From TK10-74A sp965217625 (GTDB lineage Bacteria; Chloroflexota; Dehalococcoidia; Bin125), in contig OZ244557.1 in the NCBI GenBank assembly GCA_965217625.1, positions 1,240,001 through 1,304,000 on the forward strand: a stretch of 64,000 nt of DNA, written 5' to 3'. The notes under the pieces are model-generated. The model did not search any database, had not been told where the DNA came from, and saw only the letters and a list, made by a program, of their open reading frames with translations. Positions 50,720 to 60,006 of the stretch are shown piece after piece. The position numbers were made by a program, and so were the translations under genes. The number at the start of each line of letters is the position of its first letter. Position 1 is the first letter of the stretch.

Positions 50720-52444
50720 ATGGCCGACCCGCGCGAACCCAGCACCTCAATCCAGGCCACAGATCGGGAATCGATCGGTGGGGGCTCGCTGGACGGCGCC
50801 GACTTCCGGCGCATGCTCATCGCGGCCAGCGGCTGGCTGGACCAGCACGCGGACGCGATCGATGCGATCAACGTCTTTCCCGTGCCCGACGGCGACACCG
50901 GCCGCAATATGGCGCAGACGCTGCGCGCGGCCTGGCAGGCCGTGGAGGCCGAGCCGGGCGACGTCCTGGGCGACGTCATACGCGCCGCGGCCGACGGGGC
51001 GCTGCTGGGGGCGCGGGGCAATTCCGGCGTCATCCTCTCCCAGTGGATGCGCGGCCTGGCCCAGGGCGTCGAAGGCCGGCGGGCAGCGGGCACGGGGCTG
51101 CTGGCCGACGCGCTGGCGCGCGCTTCGACTCGCGCCTACGCCGCCATCGAGGAGCCGCGCGAAGGCACGATCCTGTCCGTCGCGCGGGCGGCCGCCGTTT
51201 GCGGGCCCAACCCGGAGGCCTTCACCCCGCAGGAGGCGCTGCGCGGGGCCGTCGAGCGGGCGGAGGAGGCCGTCGCGCGGACGCCGCAGCAGATGCCGCT
51301 GCTGGCGGAGGCGGGCGTCGTCGACTCCGGCGCGCAGGGCTTGGCCGTGGTGCTGGCCGGATTCGAGCGCGGCCTGCGCGACGAGGATCTCCCGCCGCCG
51401 TCCGCCGACTTCGGCCAGATCCGCAGCGACTGGCTGCTGGGCGCGTCGCCCAGGACGGAGAGCCGCGGCGGCTTCGGCTTCTGCACGGAGTTCGTGCTCA
51501 GCGGCGCCGGGCTCGACCTGGAGCGGCTGCGCGAGGCGCTCGACTCCCTGGGCGACTCGCTGGTCGTCGCCGGGGACGACCGCCTGGCCCGCATCCACGT
51601 TCACACCGACACACCCGAGGCCGCATTCGACGCCGGTCGCCGCTTCGGCGCCGTCGACCAGTGCACCACGGACGACATGGACGCGCGGCACGCCGAGATC
51701 GCCCGTCGCGCCGGCGGGGCGGACGCCGGCGCCGCGGCCGTCGCGGTGGCGGCCGTCGCCGTCGCGTCGGGCGATGGCTTCGTGCAGCTCTTCCGGGAGC
51801 TGGGCGCCGTGATCGTGCCCGGCGGCGCGACGCTGAACCCCAGCGCCGCCGAGATCCTGTCGGCCGCCCGTGCGACCGGGGCCGGGACGGTCCTGGTCCT
51901 GCCCAACGACCGCAACGTGATCGCCGCCGCGCGTCAGGCCGCCGAGCTCGCGGGCGCGGAGGGACCGGCCCTGCACGTCGTCCCGACGGAGAGCCAGCCC
52001 GCCGCCGTCACGGCGCTGTCGGAGTGGGACCGCGCGGCGGCGGGCCCCGACGCGCTGACGCGCATGACGGAGGCCGCGGCGAGCGTCCTGAGCGGTGGCG
52101 TCACCTTTGCCGCCCGCGCGATCGAGCGCCCGATCGCGCTGCGCGAAGGCCAGCCCTTCGCGATGCTCGGTCGCGAGATGGTCGCGGCGGCGGCGACGCC
52201 CGAGGACGCCCTCGTGGCGCTCATCCCCCGGATGCTCGATCGCTGGCCCAGCGGGGAGCGCGGAGCGGCCGAGTTGCTCACGCTCTACCTCGGGGCTCCC
52301 GACGGGGCCCCGGACGCCCCCGCGAGCGACACGGTCGCCGCCTGGCTGGGCGCGCAGGTTCCGGCGCTGGCCGCCGCCGGCGTCGAGGTGGAGGTTGTCA
52401 TAGGCGGGCAGCCGCACTATCCGTTCCTCGTGTCGCTGGAGTAG
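50720..52444 (+). CDS. FakA-like fatty-acid kinase / DAK2-domain protein
   Basis: 574 aa. The N-terminal DhaL-type domain has INVFPVPDGDTGRNMAQTL and GARGNSGVILSQWMRG with the phosphate/Mg-binding Asp residues, followed by DSGAQGLAVVL. The middle and C-terminal parts follow the DegV-partner kinase layout (GFCTEFVL, RIHVHTDTPEAAF, PGGATLNPSAAEILSA, LPNDRNVIAAARQAA). With the adjacent DegV protein it should phosphorylate exogenous fatty acids presented by the binding protein. It starts 60 bases from the divergent rpmB start. Confidence 0.9.
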   Translation: MADPREPSTSIQATDRESIGGGSLDGADFRRMLIAASGWLDQHADAIDAINVFPVPDGDTGRNMAQTLRAAWQAVEAEPGDVLGDVIRAAADGALLGARGNSGVILSQWMRGLAQGVEGRRAAGTGLLADALARASTRAYAAIEEPREGTILSVARAAAVCGPNPEAFTPQEALRGAVERAEEAVARTPQQMPLLAEAGVVDSGAQGLAVVLAGFERGLRDEDLPPPSADFGQIRSDWLLGASPRTESRGGFGFCTEFVLSGAGLDLERLREALDSLGDSLVVAGDDRLARIHVHTDTPEAAFDAGRRFGAVDQCTTDDMDARHAEIARRAGGADAGAAAVAVAAVAVASGDGFVQLFRELGAVIVPGGATLNPSAAEILSAARATGAGTVLVLPNDRNVIAAARQAAELAGAEGPALHVVPTESQPAAVTALSEWDRAAAGPDALTRMTEAAASVLSGGVTFAARAIERPIALREGQPFAMLGREMVAAAATPEDALVALIPRMLDRWPSGERGAAELLTLYLGAPDGAPDAPASDTVAAWLGAQVPALAAAGVEVEVVIGGQPHYPFLVSLE

Positions 52445-52535
52445 TCTGCGCTCACTCGCGGCGCCGGGCCGTGATGCGCGGACAGGCCCCCGCAACTTCA
52501 CGCCCGGCGGGGTTCGAGCGAAGTTGCCAAGCGCC

Positions 52536-53393
52536 ATGACGGTCCACATCGTCACCGACTCCACCTCCGACCTCGATCCGAGCGTTGTCGAACGCCTCGG
52601 CATCGTCCTCGTGCCGCTGAACATCCACTTCGGCGCGGAGGTCTACCGCGACGGCGTGGACATGGGCAAGCAGGAGTTCTACGAGCGCCTGGTGCAGAGC
52701 GCCGTGCTGCCCCGCACGTCGCAGCCGACCGTGAGCGACTTCCAAGCCACCTACGAGTCCCTGGCCGCCGACCCGGCCACGGAGGCGATCGTCTCCGTGC
52801 ACCTGGGCGGCAAGCTCTCGGGCACGATCAACGCCGCGCAGACGGCGGCGCGGCTGCTGTCCGAGCATGATGAGGCCGCGCCGCCCGTGCACGTCGTCGA
52901 CAGCGACCAGGCGTCGATGGGCTTGGGCTTCGCGGCGATGGCCGCGGCGGAGGCCGTGGCCGACGGCGCAGACGTGGAGGCGATCGTCGCGGCGGCGCAG
53001 CGGACGGCGCAGCGCTCCCGCGTGCTGCTGATCGTCGACACGCTGGAGTACTTGCAGAAGGGCGGCCGCATTGGGCGGGCGCGGGCGTTCCTGGGCACGC
53101 TGCTGCGCACCAAGCCCGTGCTCGAGCTCGCCGCCGGGGAGATCGAGGGCATCGAGCGCCCGCGCACCCGCCAGAAGGCGGTCGAGCGACTGTTCCAGTT
53201 GATCGTGCGGACTCCCGCGCCGCGACGCATCGGCATCCTCTACGGCACGACGCCGGAGGAGGCGGAGTCGCTGGCCGGCCGCGTCCGCGAGGCGCTGCCG
53301 GGTGTGCCCGTCAGCGTGCACCGCTGCAGCCCCGTGATCGGCGTGCACACCGGGCCCGCGGCGCTCGGGGCCGCGATCGAGCGCAGCCGCTGA
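52536..53393 (+). CDS. DegV family fatty-acid-binding protein (FakB-like)
   Basis: 285 aa. VHIVTDSTSDLDPSV opens the fold, LPRTSQPTVSDF supplies the conserved TSQPS-like segment that contacts the fatty-acid carboxylate, VSVHLGGKLSGTINAA and DSDQASMGLGF follow, with LQKGGRIGRARAFLGTLL near 175. Serves the FakA-like kinase upstream. ATG 52536 is chosen; a TTG at 52524 would add four residues. The stop overlaps the recG start (TGATG), so degV and recG are coupled. Confidence 0.92.
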   Translation: MTVHIVTDSTSDLDPSVVERLGIVLVPLNIHFGAEVYRDGVDMGKQEFYERLVQSAVLPRTSQPTVSDFQATYESLAADPATEAIVSVHLGGKLSGTINAAQTAARLLSEHDEAAPPVHVVDSDQASMGLGFAAMAAAEAVADGADVEAIVAAAQRTAQRSRVLLIVDTLEYLQKGGRIGRARAFLGTLLRTKPVLELAAGEIEGIERPRTRQKAVERLFQLIVRTPAPRRIGILYGTTPEEAESLAGRVREALPGVPVSVHRCSPVIGVHTGPAALGAAIERSR

Positions 53394-55936
53394 TGGCGGC
53401 CCCGGGCCGCGCCCACCGCGCCCAGCCCAGCGGGGCCCGCCCCCGCCCCAACGACCCCGCGAGCACGCTGCGCAAGATCCTCCAGCATGAACAGCGCCGC
53501 GCCTTCAACGACGGCACCGTGACGGGCGGCCTCGACGCCTTCCTGCGCACCGCCCTACGAGACTCGGACACCGACAGCGCCTTGTACGCCGTCGTGGCCG
53601 CGCTGCCGCAGCGGGGATATGCGTCGCTCAGCCCGAGTGCGCGGGCCACATGGGCCGGGCGCGCCCTGAGCCGTCTCACGCCCGGTGCGCCCGTCCCGCC
53701 GGCGGCTCCGGGGCCGGGCGAGAAGCCCGGCGCCGCGCGTCCCCGGTCTGTGGCGCCGTCGCGATCCCAGACGCCGGCCGGCCCGGCCGCTCCGCCCCGG
53801 CCGCGCGGGGCGCTGCCGCGCCTGGAAGACCCGGTGGGCGTGCTGGGGCGGATGCGCGGCACGACGCAGGCCAAGCTCGCGACGATCGGCATCGAGACCG
53901 TGCACGACCTGCTGTGGCACTTCCCCAGCCGCCACGTCGACTTCCGCAACGTGAAACCGATCGCGGAGCTGATGGTGGGGGAGACGGCGACGGTGGTGGG
54001 GACGATCGCCACGTCGCGCGTGGCGTTCATCGGGCGGCGCATGCGCAGCACCGAGGCCACCATCGCCGACGAGAGCGGGCGCATCCGCTGCCTGTGGTTC
54101 AACCAGCCCTACCTGGCGAAGCAGCTGCCCGAGGGGGCGCGCGTCGGCATCGCCGGCAAGGTGGGGGCCTACCGCCGCCGCCCGCAGTTCGACTCCCCCG
54201 AGTGGGAGCGCCTCGACGAGGGCGAAGCGACGCACGTGGGCCGCTTCGTGCCCATCTACCCGCTCACGCAGGGCCTGCCCGGTCGCACGATGCGCCGGCT
54301 GGCGCGGGAGGCCGTCGATCACTACCTGCCGCTGCTGCCGGAGTCGCTGCCGCCGGCCGTGATCGCAGAGACCGGCTACCCGCCGGAAGCCGACGCCATC
54401 CGCGACCTGCACTTCCCCGAGTCGATGGATGTCCGCGAGGTCGCCCGCGAGCGACTCGCCTTCCAGGAGCTGCTCGCGATTCAGTTGGCCGTCGTGCAGC
54501 GCAAGCGCCGCGACCGGGCCCTGGCCGACGCCCCGCTGATCCGCATGTCCGGGGAGTTCCTGCAGCAGTTCGTCGACGCGCTGCCGTTCCAGCTCACCAA
54601 CGCGCAGATGCGCGCCATCACGCAGCTGCGCCAGGACCTGGCGCGGCCGGAGCCGATGGCCCGGCTGCTGCAGGGGGATGTGGGCTCCGGTAAGACCGTG
54701 GTCGCCGCGGTGGCGATGCTGGCGGCCGTCGCGCGGGGCCATCAGGCCGTGCTCATGGCCCCCACCGAGATCCTGGCCGAGCAGCACTTCCAGACCTTCG
54801 GGCGCATCTTCGGCGGCGGCGAGGAGGGGTCGGTCTTCCACAACTACACGGTCGCGCCGGCGCTGGGACGGCCGGTGCGGATGGCCATCCTGACCGGCAG
54901 CACGCCGGCGCGCCGCAAGCGTGAGATCTTGCAGGCCATCCACGACGGCCAGCTCGACGTCGTGGTGGGGACGCACGCGCTGATCGAGGAGGCGGTGTCG
55001 TTCGAGAAGCTGGGGCTGGCGGTCGTCGACGAGCAGCACCGCTTCGGGGTGCTGCAGCGGGACGCGCTGCGCAACCGCCGCGCGGGCGGCGGCAGCCCGC
55101 ACCTGCTCGTCATGACCGCGACGCCGATCCCGCGCACCCTGGCGCTGACGATCTACGGGGATCTGGACGTCGCGCGGCTGGACGAGTTGCCGCCCGGGCG
55201 CGAGCGGCCGGAGACGCACTTCGCGGGGCCGGACGAGCGCGAGGATGTCTACGACCGCGTGCGGACGGAGGTCGCCGCGGGACGGCAGGTGTTCTTCATC
55301 TGCCCGCTGGTGGAGGAGTCGGAGACGGTCGAGGCGAAGTCCGCCGTGCAGGAGTTCGAGCGGCTGCGCACGTCGATCTTCCCGGAGCTCGCCGACCGCA
55401 TGCGCCTGCTGCACGGCCGCATGAGCACCGGCGAGAAGGACGCCGCGATGGCCGACTTCCGCGACGGGCGGGCCGACATCCTCGTCTCGACGGCGGTGAT
55501 CGAGGTGGGCATCGACGTGCCCAACGCGACCGTGATGGTCATCGAGGGGGCGGACCGATTCGGGCTCTCGCAGCTGCACCAGTTCCGCGGACGCGTGGGG
55601 CGCGGGCAACACGCGTCGTACTGCTACCTGTTGTCCGACAGCGACGGCGAGTCCGGCCGCACCCGCCTCACGCTGCTGGAGAGCATGGCCGACGGCTTCG
55701 AGCTGGCGGAGGCCGACCTGCGGATGCGCGGTCCGGGGGAGTACTTTGGAACGCGGCAGTCGGGCCTGCCGGACCTCCGCGTCGCGAAGCTCACCGACCA
55801 CGCCCTGCTGCTACAGGCGCGCAACTGGGCCGAGCGGCTGCTGGATATCGATCCCAACCTGCGCGCGCCCGAGCACCAGCCCCTGGCCCGCATGGCCGGG
55901 CGGATGTCGATCGACGGCGCAGACGCCGTCCACTGA
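53393..55936 (+). CDS. recG: ATP-dependent DNA helicase RecG
   Basis: 847-aa fork-reversal helicase. The first 150 residues are a Pro/Arg/Ala-rich extension. LEDPVGVLGRMRG starts the OB-type wedge domain, the Walker A motif is GDVGSGKT near residue 430, the DEAH-like box is DEQHRFG near 545, and QFRGRVGRG (motif VI) is near 730. It ends with a short DGADAVH tail. A 28-bp tandem repeat starts inside this tail. It is coupled to degV upstream; argS follows after 141 bases. Confidence 0.94.
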   Translation: MAAPGRAHRAQPSGARPRPNDPASTLRKILQHEQRRAFNDGTVTGGLDAFLRTALRDSDTDSALYAVVAALPQRGYASLSPSARATWAGRALSRLTPGAPVPPAAPGPGEKPGAARPRSVAPSRSQTPAGPAAPPRPRGALPRLEDPVGVLGRMRGTTQAKLATIGIETVHDLLWHFPSRHVDFRNVKPIAELMVGETATVVGTIATSRVAFIGRRMRSTEATIADESGRIRCLWFNQPYLAKQLPEGARVGIAGKVGAYRRRPQFDSPEWERLDEGEATHVGRFVPIYPLTQGLPGRTMRRLAREAVDHYLPLLPESLPPAVIAETGYPPEADAIRDLHFPESMDVREVARERLAFQELLAIQLAVVQRKRRDRALADAPLIRMSGEFLQQFVDALPFQLTNAQMRAITQLRQDLARPEPMARLLQGDVGSGKTVVAAVAMLAAVARGHQAVLMAPTEILAEQHFQTFGRIFGGGEEGSVFHNYTVAPALGRPVRMAILTGSTPARRKREILQAIHDGQLDVVVGTHALIEEAVSFEKLGLAVVDEQHRFGVLQRDALRNRRAGGGSPHLLVMTATPIPRTLALTIYGDLDVARLDELPPGRERPETHFAGPDEREDVYDRVRTEVAAGRQVFFICPLVEESETVEAKSAVQEFERLRTSIFPELADRMRLLHGRMSTGEKDAAMADFRDGRADILVSTAVIEVGIDVPNATVMVIEGADRFGLSQLHQFRGRVGRGQHASYCYLLSDSDGESGRTRLTLLESMADGFELAEADLRMRGPGEYFGTRQSGLPDLRVAKLTDHALLLQARNWAERLLDIDPNLRAPEHQPLARMAGRMSIDGADAVH

Positions 55937-55992
55937 TGCCGGCGGCGCAGACGCCGTCCACTGATGCGACGGCGCGGACCCCGTCCACTGAG
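55915..55992 (+). repeat. Three-copy tandem repeat across the recG stop
   Basis: Units of about 27-28 bp at 55915, 55943 and 55970, sharing CGGCGCAGACGCCGTCCACT. The first unit encodes the last residues and stop of recG; the second and third are non-coding. A slippage-type duplication at the 3' end. Confidence 0.8.
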
Positions 55993-56077
55993 CGCGGACT
56001 CCGGCGCCCGCCTGTCCCCCACTCCGGGTCGCCGGTACGATGGTCCCTTGCCGTCGTAGGGCGGCGTGAGGACCACG

Positions 56078-57823
56078 ATGGCCCATCTCGTTCGGGACGA
56101 CGTGCGTGACGCGATCGCGGCGGCGCTCGACGACGCCCAGGCGCGCGGCGCGCTGCCGCGCTTGCCCGGCGCCGAGATCACCGTCGAGCGTCCCCAGAAT
56201 CCCGAGCACGGCGACTACGCGAGCAGCGTGGCGCTGCGGCTGGCCGGGACGGTCAAGCGGGCGCCGCTGGAGGTCGCGCGGGCGATCGCGGACTCGCTGC
56301 GGACCGGCGCGCTGATCGCCGCGGTGGAGGTCGCGCCGCCCGGCTTCATCAACCTGCGGTTGTCGCCCAACTGGAAGCGCGCGCAGGTCGACGCGGTGCT
56401 GGCCGCGCCGGACTCCTGGGGCGCGATCGACTTGGGCGCCGGGCAGACGTTGCAGGTGGAGTTCGTCTCGGCCAACCCCACCGGCCCGCTGCAGGTCGGC
56501 AACGGCCGCGGCGCGGTGCTGGGCGACGTGCTGGCCAGCGTGCTCGAGGCCGCCGGCTACGACGTCCAGCGCGAGTACTACGTCAACGACGCCGGGGCGC
56601 AGGTGCGCATCTTCAGCGAGACGCTCGTGGCGCGCTACCGGCAGCATTTCGGACGCGAGGCCGACCTCCCGCCGGGGGGCTACATGGGGCGCTACATGAT
56701 CGACCTGGCGGAGGCGATCGCCGGGGATCGGGGCGAGGAGTTCTTGGACCTCGATCCGGCGGCAGCGGCCGATGCCCTCGGCGCGGAGGGCCTGCGCCGC
56801 ATGCTCGATCAGATCCGCGGCGACCTGGGGCTGCTCGGCGTCGACTTCGACAGCTGGTTCAGCGAGGCGTCGCTGCTGGCGCCCCGCGAGGCGCCGGCCG
56901 GTCGCTCGACCTACGAGACGGCGATGGCGCACCTGCGCGACGGCGGCCACGTCGTGGAGAAAGAGGGGGCGATCTGGTTCGCCTCCTCCGCCCGCGACGA
57001 CAAGGACAACGTGATCGTGCGCAGCAGCGGCGAGCCGACCTACTTCGCGACCGACATCGCCTACCACTTCGACAAGTTCGTGCTGCGCGGCTTCGACCGC
57101 GTGATCGACGTCTGGGGCGCCGACCACCAGGGCCACGTCGCGCGCACGAAGGCCGCGACCGCGGCCGTCGCCGCGGCGGCCGGCGCCGGGGCCCGCGAGG
57201 ACACCGGCGAGAACGGCGGCGGGGGGCGGGGCGCCGAGGGCGGCCTGGAGATGCTGCTCTACCAACTCGTGCACCTGCGCCGGGGGGGCGAGCGCGTGCG
57301 GATGTCGAAGCGCACCGGCGAGCTGGTCACGCTGCGCGAGTTGCTGGAAGAGGTGGGACGCGACGTCACGCGCTACTTCATGCTGCAACGCTCCGCCGAC
57401 GCCCAGATGGACTTCGACCTGGAACTCGCGACGAGCCAGGACCCCAAGCAGAACCCGGTCTCGTACGTGCAATACGCGCACGCCCGCTGCGCCGGCATCC
57501 TGCGCACCGGGGCGGCCGAGGGGCTCGGTCCGACCGGTGACGTGCAAGCCCTGAGCAGCCCGTCGGAGCTCGCCCTGATCGACGCGATGCTGCGGCTGCC
57601 GGAGCTGATCGAGCTGATGGCGACTAAGCTGGAGCCGCACCATCTCACCGGCTACGCGCTGGAGTTGGCGCAGGACTTCACGCAGTTCTACGGCGCCTGC
57701 CGGGTCGTGGACCCGGCGGAGCCCGAACTCTCCCGGGCGCGGCTGAAGCTGACCCGGGCGGCCCAGATCGTGCTGGCGCGCACGCTGGGGCTGATGGGCG
57801 TCGGCGCGCCCGACGAGATGTAG
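56078..57823 (+). CDS. argS: Arginyl-tRNA synthetase
   Basis: 581-aa class I enzyme. The ATP-binding motif, normally HIGH or HVGH, reads QVGN (139-142) within ANPTGPLQVGNGRGAVLGD. The second signature is MSKRT (409-413). YVNDAGAQ, YFATDIAYH and DVWGADHQGH near 350 are intact. The N-terminal Add-1 domain and C-terminal anticodon-binding helices (YVQYAHARCAGILR, LAQDFTQFYGACRVV) are complete. ATG 56078 has GAGG upstream; a -10-like TACGAT is at 56036-56041. trpS follows 9 bases later. Confidence 0.94.
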   Translation: MAHLVRDDVRDAIAAALDDAQARGALPRLPGAEITVERPQNPEHGDYASSVALRLAGTVKRAPLEVARAIADSLRTGALIAAVEVAPPGFINLRLSPNWKRAQVDAVLAAPDSWGAIDLGAGQTLQVEFVSANPTGPLQVGNGRGAVLGDVLASVLEAAGYDVQREYYVNDAGAQVRIFSETLVARYRQHFGREADLPPGGYMGRYMIDLAEAIAGDRGEEFLDLDPAAAADALGAEGLRRMLDQIRGDLGLLGVDFDSWFSEASLLAPREAPAGRSTYETAMAHLRDGGHVVEKEGAIWFASSARDDKDNVIVRSSGEPTYFATDIAYHFDKFVLRGFDRVIDVWGADHQGHVARTKAATAAVAAAAGAGAREDTGENGGGGRGAEGGLEMLLYQLVHLRRGGERVRMSKRTGELVTLRELLEEVGRDVTRYFMLQRSADAQMDFDLELATSQDPKQNPVSYVQYAHARCAGILRTGAAEGLGPTGDVQALSSPSELALIDAMLRLPELIELMATKLEPHHLTGYALELAQDFTQFYGACRVVDPAEPELSRARLKLTRAAQIVLARTLGLMGVGAPDEM

Positions 57824-57832
57824 AGGCCAGCC

Positions 57833-58858
57833 ATGAGCCCAACGGTCACGAACCCCGTGCCCATCCCCGTCGGGCGCGTCCTGGCGGGCATCCGCGCCAC
57901 CAGCGACCAACACATCGGCAACTACCTGGGCGCGATCCAGAACTTCGTCGACCTGCAAGCGCGGTTCGAGTGCATCTACTCGATCGTCGACCTGCACTCG
58001 CTGACGACGCTCTCGGAAACCGACGAGCTGGCCGGCAACGTGCACGAGACGGCGCTGATCCTGCTGGCGGCGGGGATCGACCCGACACGCTCGATCCTCT
58101 ACGTCCAGAGCCACGTGCCCGAGATCAGCGAGCTGCACCTGCTGCTGAGCATGGTCGTCCCGAACGGCTGGCTGCTGCGCGTGCCGACATTCAAGGAGAA
58201 GGCGCGCGAGCAGCCCGACAACGTCAACTACGGCCTGGTGGGCTACCCGGTGCTCCAGACGGCGGACATCGTGATGTACAAGGCGACGCACGTGCCCGTG
58301 GGCCAGGACCAGCTGGCCCACCTGGAGTTGGCGCGGGAGATCGTGCGGCGCTTCAACCGCCACTTCGGCGAGACCTTCCCGGAGCCCCGCCCGGAGCTCA
58401 CCGAGGCGCCGCTGGTCATGGGCCTCGACGGCGCCCGCAAGATGAGCAAGTCGCTCGGCAACTACATCTCGATCGCCGCCGACGACGCGGCCACGGCCAA
58501 GCGCGTTCGCCGCGCCGTGACCGACCCGCAGCGCGTGCGTCGCACCGATCCCGGCCGCCCCGAGATCTGCAACGTCTACGCGCTGCACGAATTCTTCGAC
58601 CCCGAGCAGCAGCCCCGGATCTACGAGCAGTGCACGACCGCCGGCATCGGCTGCGTGGACTGCAAGGACATGCTCGCCGGCGCGATCAACGAGCGCTTCC
58701 GCGAGCTGCGCGCGCGCCGGGCCGAACTCGCCGCGACGCCCGAGGCCGTGCAGGAGATCCTCGCCGATGGCGCGGCACGGGCACGCGCGATCGCGCGGGA
58801 GGTGCTGCGCGAGGTCCAGGAGCGCATGGGCCTGCCGCCGGCGCAGGCCCGTCGCTAG
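57833..58858 (+). CDS. trpS: Tryptophanyl-tRNA synthetase
   Basis: 341 aa, class I. HIGN (27-30) serves as the HIGH motif, as usual in TrpRS, and KMSKS is at 203-207. IVDLHSLTT, GYPVLQTADIVMYKATHVPVGQDQ and the C-terminal region are standard. AGAGG lies before the ATG, and it shares a transcript with argS. It converges on the ubiA-like gene. Confidence 0.96.
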   Translation: MSPTVTNPVPIPVGRVLAGIRATSDQHIGNYLGAIQNFVDLQARFECIYSIVDLHSLTTLSETDELAGNVHETALILLAAGIDPTRSILYVQSHVPEISELHLLLSMVVPNGWLLRVPTFKEKAREQPDNVNYGLVGYPVLQTADIVMYKATHVPVGQDQLAHLELAREIVRRFNRHFGETFPEPRPELTEAPLVMGLDGARKMSKSLGNYISIAADDAATAKRVRRAVTDPQRVRRTDPGRPEICNVYALHEFFDPEQQPRIYEQCTTAGIGCVDCKDMLAGAINERFRELRARRAELAATPEAVQEILADGAARARAIAREVLREVQERMGLPPAQARR

Positions 58859-58880
58859 GGACCACCGTCGGGGGACACCC

Positions 58881-59846
58881 TCAGGGGACAATCGAGCCCA
58901 GCCAGCCGATCGCCAGGCCGATGATCGCCAGGCTGAACAGCCAGCGCTGCCAGACCAGCTTGCGCTCGCTGACGCCGAAGAAGCTCACGCCCATCATGGC
59001 CAGCGTGCACACCACGGCGATCGCGGCCGGGGGGCCGACCCACTCGATGCGCAGCCGCTCGAAATTGGCCGAGGCGACGGCCAGCACGATGAAGCCGCCC
59101 ATGAAGCCCCAGGTCATCGGCACGGCGTAGTCGATCGTCATCCAGTGCATCAGACTCTGGAAGCCGGGGACGTCGTCGCGTTCGTAGTCGGGCAGCTTCA
59201 TCGCCAGATGGGCGGTCAGGCCGCCGAGCGCGCCCACCGGCAGCGCCCACCAGAGGTAGCCGTCGAAGCGGCCCACGGCCTCGGCGACCCAGGGCGGCAC
59301 GAGCGCGAACGCGATCGCGAACGGCAGCCACGAGAACGGCGTGCGGCGCAGGCGCAGGTTGTAGAGCCCCACGCAGGCCAGCCCTCCCAGCATCGGCAGG
59401 CAGGCGCGCCAGCCCAGCGAGGCGCTCAGCGCGAGGGCCGCGATCATGCACGCCGCCGCGAACAGGGCGGCCGCGCGCGGGCTGATGAGATCGGCCGACA
59501 GCGGCCGCCAGATGTGCGCGTCGCGGTCGTGGCGCCGGTCGAGATGGTCGTTCATCACGGAGGCGCCGGCGATGACGGCGAACATCGCCAGGCCCAGGCG
59601 CAGGGCTTCGTGCCAGACGGGGGCGCCGTCGGTCAGGATGAAAGCGAACCCCACCACGACGGCGGCCGCGCTGAGCGCCGCGATCGGGCGCAGCAGCCGG
59701 AACCAGGCCCAGGGCGTGCGCCGCCGCAGGGGCACACGGCGGGGACGCCCAGGCCGGGCTTGCCCGCCGACGACGGCGGGGCCGTCTGCGGCGGCGGCGC
59801 TGGGCGGGGAGGGGGGTGTCGGTGGATCGCCGGGCGGGTTGGACAT
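58881..59846 (-). CDS. UbiA-family prenyltransferase
   Basis: 321 aa with about eight hydrophobic segments after a Pro/Ser/Ala-rich, disordered N-terminal 45 residues. The first Asp-rich motif is NDHLDRRHDRDAHIWRP (residues 99-107), the second YERDD near 200. Family members attach prenyl chains to aromatic head groups in quinone or heme synthesis, or to lipids. The substrate cannot be assigned; a geranylgeranyl-reductase-like gene is at 36822. Convergent with trpS. Confidence 0.85.
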   Translation of the reverse strand: MSNPPGDPPTPPSPPSAAAADGPAVVGGQARPGRPRRVPLRRRTPWAWFRLLRPIAALSAAAVVVGFAFILTDGAPVWHEALRLGLAMFAVIAGASVMNDHLDRRHDRDAHIWRPLSADLISPRAAALFAAACMIAALALSASLGWRACLPMLGGLACVGLYNLRLRRTPFSWLPFAIAFALVPPWVAEAVGRFDGYLWWALPVGALGGLTAHLAMKLPDYERDDVPGFQSLMHWMTIDYAVPMTWGFMGGFIVLAVASANFERLRIEWVGPPAAIAVVCTLAMMGVSFFGVSERKLVWQRWLFSLAIIGLAIGWLGSIVP

Positions 59847-60006
59847 GTATCGATCGTGACGCACGGCGGGGCTCCTGGCGAGTGCCAGGCGATGACGACC
59901 GGATGAATGACACAACGGGCGACGCGAGCGCTAGACTCGCTGTGCTGCGGGCGGACGGCGCGGACGCCTAGACGGGCGTCGCGCCGCCGCCGGCCGAGGA
60001 GACATC

